In this document: piece by piece, positions 33,643-35,240 of the stretch | Layout: the number at the start of each line of letters is the position of its first letter | Numbering within the stretch: the first letter of the stretch is position 1 | Assembly: GCF_021655095.1 (NCBI RefSeq) | Contig: NZ_PPXW01000001.1 | Location: forward strand, 725,652-760,891 | DNA length: 35,240 bases | Reading direction: 5' to 3' | DNA from: Clostridium sp. Cult1 | Lineage (GTDB): Bacteria > Bacillota > Clostridia > Tissierellales > Tepidimicrobiaceae | The notes under the pieces: model-generated | Database searches by the model: none | Told to the model about the DNA's origin: nothing | What the model saw: the letters and a program-made list of their open reading frames with translations, nothing else | Translations under genes and position numbers: made by a program

Positions 33643-33685
33643 TTTACTCCCTCCTTAAAGGAGATTGTTGACGGAAAAGAGAATT
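33628..33685 (-). promoter_or_regulatory. Stem-loop enclosing the ribosome binding site of the exported-protein gene
   Basis: In the minus-strand transcript AATTCTCTTTTCC (33673-33685) pairs perfectly with GGAAAAGAGAATT (33628-33640), which is the start of the coding sequence from the G of ATG. The 32-base loop contains a nested CTCCT-TTA-AGGAG hairpin that includes the Shine-Dalgarno sequence. Confidence 0.7.
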
Positions 33686-33698
33686 TTATACTTAAAAA

Positions 33699-34157
33699 TT
33701 ATGCGGATACCTTTTTACTTTCAATTGTTAACTCTGTAACTAATTTTGGTGAATTAGATAAAGTGTCAGCTACTGGACAAGTTCTATCAATAAATTGAAC
33801 AAATTCTTCTATCTTCTCTTTTGGTGAATTGGATTCAATATATATTTTCGATCTGATTTCTGAAAATCCAATCTTTGCATCCTTGTTCTTGCCCATAAAT
33901 CCATCTGGATCTAAATCACCTTCTAATTCTATCCTAAAATCCTTAAGGTCTACTCCATGGGCCTTAGCAAAGCATCTAGCTACTATACATTTACAGGCTC
34001 CTAATGCACAAAGTACAGCTTCCACTGGATTCATTCCTGTATCAGTCCCACCCAATTCTTTTGGTTCATCTAGTAAAATTTGATGATCTCTAGCACTACA
34101 TTCTACTCTCATCCCTTCAGTTAATTTAGTAGTACTTCTAAAAACTTCTATAGCCAT
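33699..34157 (-). CDS. OsmC/Ohr family protein
   Basis: 152-residue OsmC-like protein, a family of thiol peroxidases reducing organic or fatty-acid hydroperoxides with two cysteines. Here the candidate cysteines lie in GACKCIVARCF (about 53-63) and RTCPVADTL (near 130). The YhfA-like subgroup often has more than two cysteines. GGGGG lies 8 bases before ATG. It has a near-consensus promoter and reads away from the M16 gene. An oxidative-stress role is likely for an anaerobe; the exact substrate is unknown. Confidence 0.88.
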   Translation of the reverse strand: MAIEVFRSTTKLTEGMRVECSARDHQILLDEPKELGGTDTGMNPVEAVLCALGACKCIVARCFAKAHGVDLKDFRIELEGDLDPDGFMGKNKDAKIGFSEIRSKIYIESNSPKEKIEEFVQFIDRTCPVADTLSNSPKLVTELTIESKKVSA

Positions 34158-34195
34158 TTAAAAAGCCCCCTTGTTAATTTATTATCATTACCTAT

Positions 34196-34224
34196 AGTAT
34201 AATACTGGTCATTAGTATTGTCAA
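34196..34224 (-). promoter_or_regulatory. Promoter of the OsmC-family gene
   Basis: On the minus strand TTGACA (34219-34224), 17 bases and TATACT (34196-34201). AGTATAATACT, a perfect 11-base palindrome, covers the -10. TTGTTAATT (34171-34179) and AATTAACAA (34227-34235) flank the promoter as a 9-bp inverted repeat. Both may be operators; I cannot name the regulator. Confidence 0.75.
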
Positions 34225-34294
34225 TGAATTAACAATTTATAGGGCATGCATAATATAGGAAATTTATTTTTTATAATAATTTCCAATTATATTA

Positions 34295-34323
34295 TTGACA
34301 TAAGCTTCGTTATAGTGTACTAT
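34295..34323 (+). promoter_or_regulatory. Upstream promoter of the M16 peptidase gene
   Basis: TTGACA (34295-34300), a 17-base spacer and TACTAT (34318-34323). Just upstream is an AT-rich hairpin (GGAAATT ... AATTTCC, 34258-34284) between the divergent transcription units. Confidence 0.5.
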
Positions 34324-34350
34324 GTAAATAATACTGTAATACAATACAGG

Positions 34351-34378
34351 TTGACAGTATGAATAATTAGTATATAAT
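34351..34378 (+). promoter_or_regulatory. Main promoter of the M16 peptidase gene
   Basis: Perfect TTGACA (34351-34356) and TATAAT (34373-34378) with a 16-base spacer. The leader, about 105 bases, contains two TATATACAC copies (34382-34390, 34398-34406) and two TGTTAACT copies before the start. The 333-base gap 34158-34490 holds only these regulatory elements. Confidence 0.8.
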
Positions 34379-34420
34379 GTTTATATACACTATTCACTAT
34401 ATACACATTATAGGATGCTA

Positions 34421-34438
34421 TGTTAACTTCTGTTAACT
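34421..34438 (+). repeat. Tandem GTTAAC-containing repeats in the M16 leader
   Basis: TGTTAACT occurs twice, 10 bases apart (34421-34428, 34431-34438). Each contains the palindrome GTTAAC, so both would sit on the same face of the helix. This looks like a binding site pair just after the transcription start. Confidence 0.5.
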
Positions 34439-34490
34439 ATTTTATGGGGAATACTTTTATTCCATGCTAAAAAATTTAAAGGGGGATTTT

Positions 34491-35240
34491 ATGAGAACAT
34501 TTATTAAAAAGGGGAGAAAAATTTCATCACTTATTCTGACAGTAATATTACTGACATTTTTAGTTTCCAATTTGGGTTATGCTGAAACGCATACTGCAGA
34601 ATCCGAATTAAAAGTAGGTAAAACTTATCATGGTTTCAAATTAATTGAAGAAAAGAACTTAAAGGACATTGAATCCATAGGAAGGATTTTTTATCATGAA
34701 AAAAGTGGTGCTAAGCTATTACAAATAGAAAATGAAGATGAAAATAAGACTTTTTCTATTTCCTTTAGAACACCTGTAGATAACGATAAGGGAATACCCC
34801 ATATTCTAGAGCACGTCATACTAAATGGGGGTTCAGAAAAATATCCTGTAAGGCAGCTTTTCTTTGAAATTATGAAGAGGTCCTTGACCACATTCCTTAA
34901 TGGAATGACATATCCCGATAGGACTACATATCCCTTCTCCAGTATGAACGATACTGAATTTTCAAATTTAATGGATGTATATTTAAATGTAGTCTTCAAG
35001 CCTTCCTTCTATAAGGACGAAAAATTCTTTAAGACTGATGGATGGCATTATAAAATTGAAGATAAGGATGCTCCCTTAGAATATAATGGAGTAGTATATA
35101 ACGAGATGAAAGGGGCTTTATCTTCTCCAGATTCCCAACTTTATTGGATCTATGTCAATACTTTGGACAAAAATTTAGGTTTTTTATTAATTTCCGCCAC
35201 CATTGACAATCCAAACATAAATGCTCAAGGGTTTTTACCC
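34491..35240 (+). CDS. Exported M16C (insulinase-like) metallopeptidase, 3' end missing
   Basis: The first 250 codons of a large peptidase, cut by the right edge. A signal peptide (basic MRTFIKKGRK, hydrophobic to about 29, GYAET) precedes the M16 domain. HILEH in GIPHILEHVILNGG (about 102-115) is the zinc motif of the inverted (HXXEH) type, and Glu in VVYNEMKGALSSPD (about 203-216) is the third ligand region. SLTTFLNGMTYPDRTTYP is typical of the presequence-protease subgroup M16C. Most bacterial members lack a signal peptide, so export here is notable. The last 30 residues (LDKNLGFLLISATIDNPN) depart from the usual SSP...LFPDTTY sequence. GGGGG precedes ATG. Confidence 0.85.
   Translation, partial: MRTFIKKGRKISSLILTVILLTFLVSNLGYAETHTAESELKVGKTYHGFKLIEEKNLKDIESIGRIFYHEKSGAKLLQIENEDENKTFSISFRTPVDNDKGIPHILEHVILNGGSEKYPVRQLFFEIMKRSLTTFLNGMTYPDRTTYPFSSMNDTEFSNLMDVYLNVVFKPSFYKDEKFFKTDGWHYKIEDKDAPLEYNGVVYNEMKGALSSPDSQLYWIYVNTLDKNLGFLLISATIDNPNINAQGFLP

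Noticed and set aside
34694-34999. Minus-strand open frame opposite the M16 gene
   Set aside because: It lies within the conserved zinc-site region of the plus-strand peptidase and has no independent support.
35140-35240. Frameshift explaining the odd end of the M16 fragment
   Set aside because: The other two forward frames hit stops quickly and give no better family match.
1-35240. tRNA, rRNA, CRISPR array, prophage or insertion sequence
   Set aside because: No cloverleaf-like genes, regularly spaced repeats, integrase or transposase motifs were seen on either strand.

Overview
The window comes from a very AT-rich, low-GC Gram-positive anaerobe, most likely a member of the Clostridia/Tissierellia. 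The reasons are the clostridial gene order (uvrC-hprK ... murB-PHP-rapZ-yvcK ... whiA-HPr ... dnaE-pfkA-pyk), strong AGGAGG-type ribosome binding sites with several TTG starts, a clostridial-type single-chain pyruvate:ferredoxin oxidoreductase, and a GrdX protein, which belongs to Stickland amino-acid reduction. The genus is an inference. Almost all genes lie on the minus strand. No tRNA, rRNA, CRISPR array or insertion sequence was seen.

Left edge (1-564): this holds the most striking element. Under a good minus-strand promoter lie two tiny ORFs whose products, MYTSIAVVDITLSHL and MGIFSIFVIERFHYKPNQK, closely match from memory the two leader peptides of the erm(A)/erm(C) macrolide-resistance genes. 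The surrounding RNA carries the matching alternative stems. The regulated gene starts at or beyond the left edge, and the fourth attenuator segment that should mask its ribosome binding site is not visible.

565-9353 (minus): rlmD, fxsA, a YbgC-type thioesterase, pyk, pfkA and a small conserved protein form one apparent operon downstream of dnaE. RlmD lacks the fourth cysteine of its iron-sulfur site, and PfkA has Cys at the position normally Gly (ATP enzymes) or Lys (PPi enzymes). 9488-9868 (plus): a stand-alone grdX.

9903-17216: HPr, whiA and a Nudix gene (minus), then an M42 peptidase and a small protein possibly related to DNA-annealing proteins (plus), then yvcK, rapZ, a PHP-domain gene and murB (minus). 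Together with hprK further right, the window holds both HPr and its Ser46 kinase. HPr, HprK, YvcK, PfkA and Pyk together form a carbon-flow control neighbourhood.

17234-26529 (minus): a solute-binding protein without permeases, a MacB/FtsX-type ABC transporter and the oxidoreductase sit between murB and hprK, which are usually close together. The solute-binding gene has its Shine-Dalgarno sequence inside a perfect 9-bp hairpin. The oxidoreductase leader carries a 20-bp palindrome resembling a Rex operator.

26703-35240: hprK and uvrC; an Xaa-Pro aminopeptidase overlapping an EutH-like permease; two unrecognised small proteins, one with its start codon in a 13-bp stem-loop; an OsmC-family protein; and, divergently on the plus strand, the start of an exported M16 metallopeptidase cut by the right edge.
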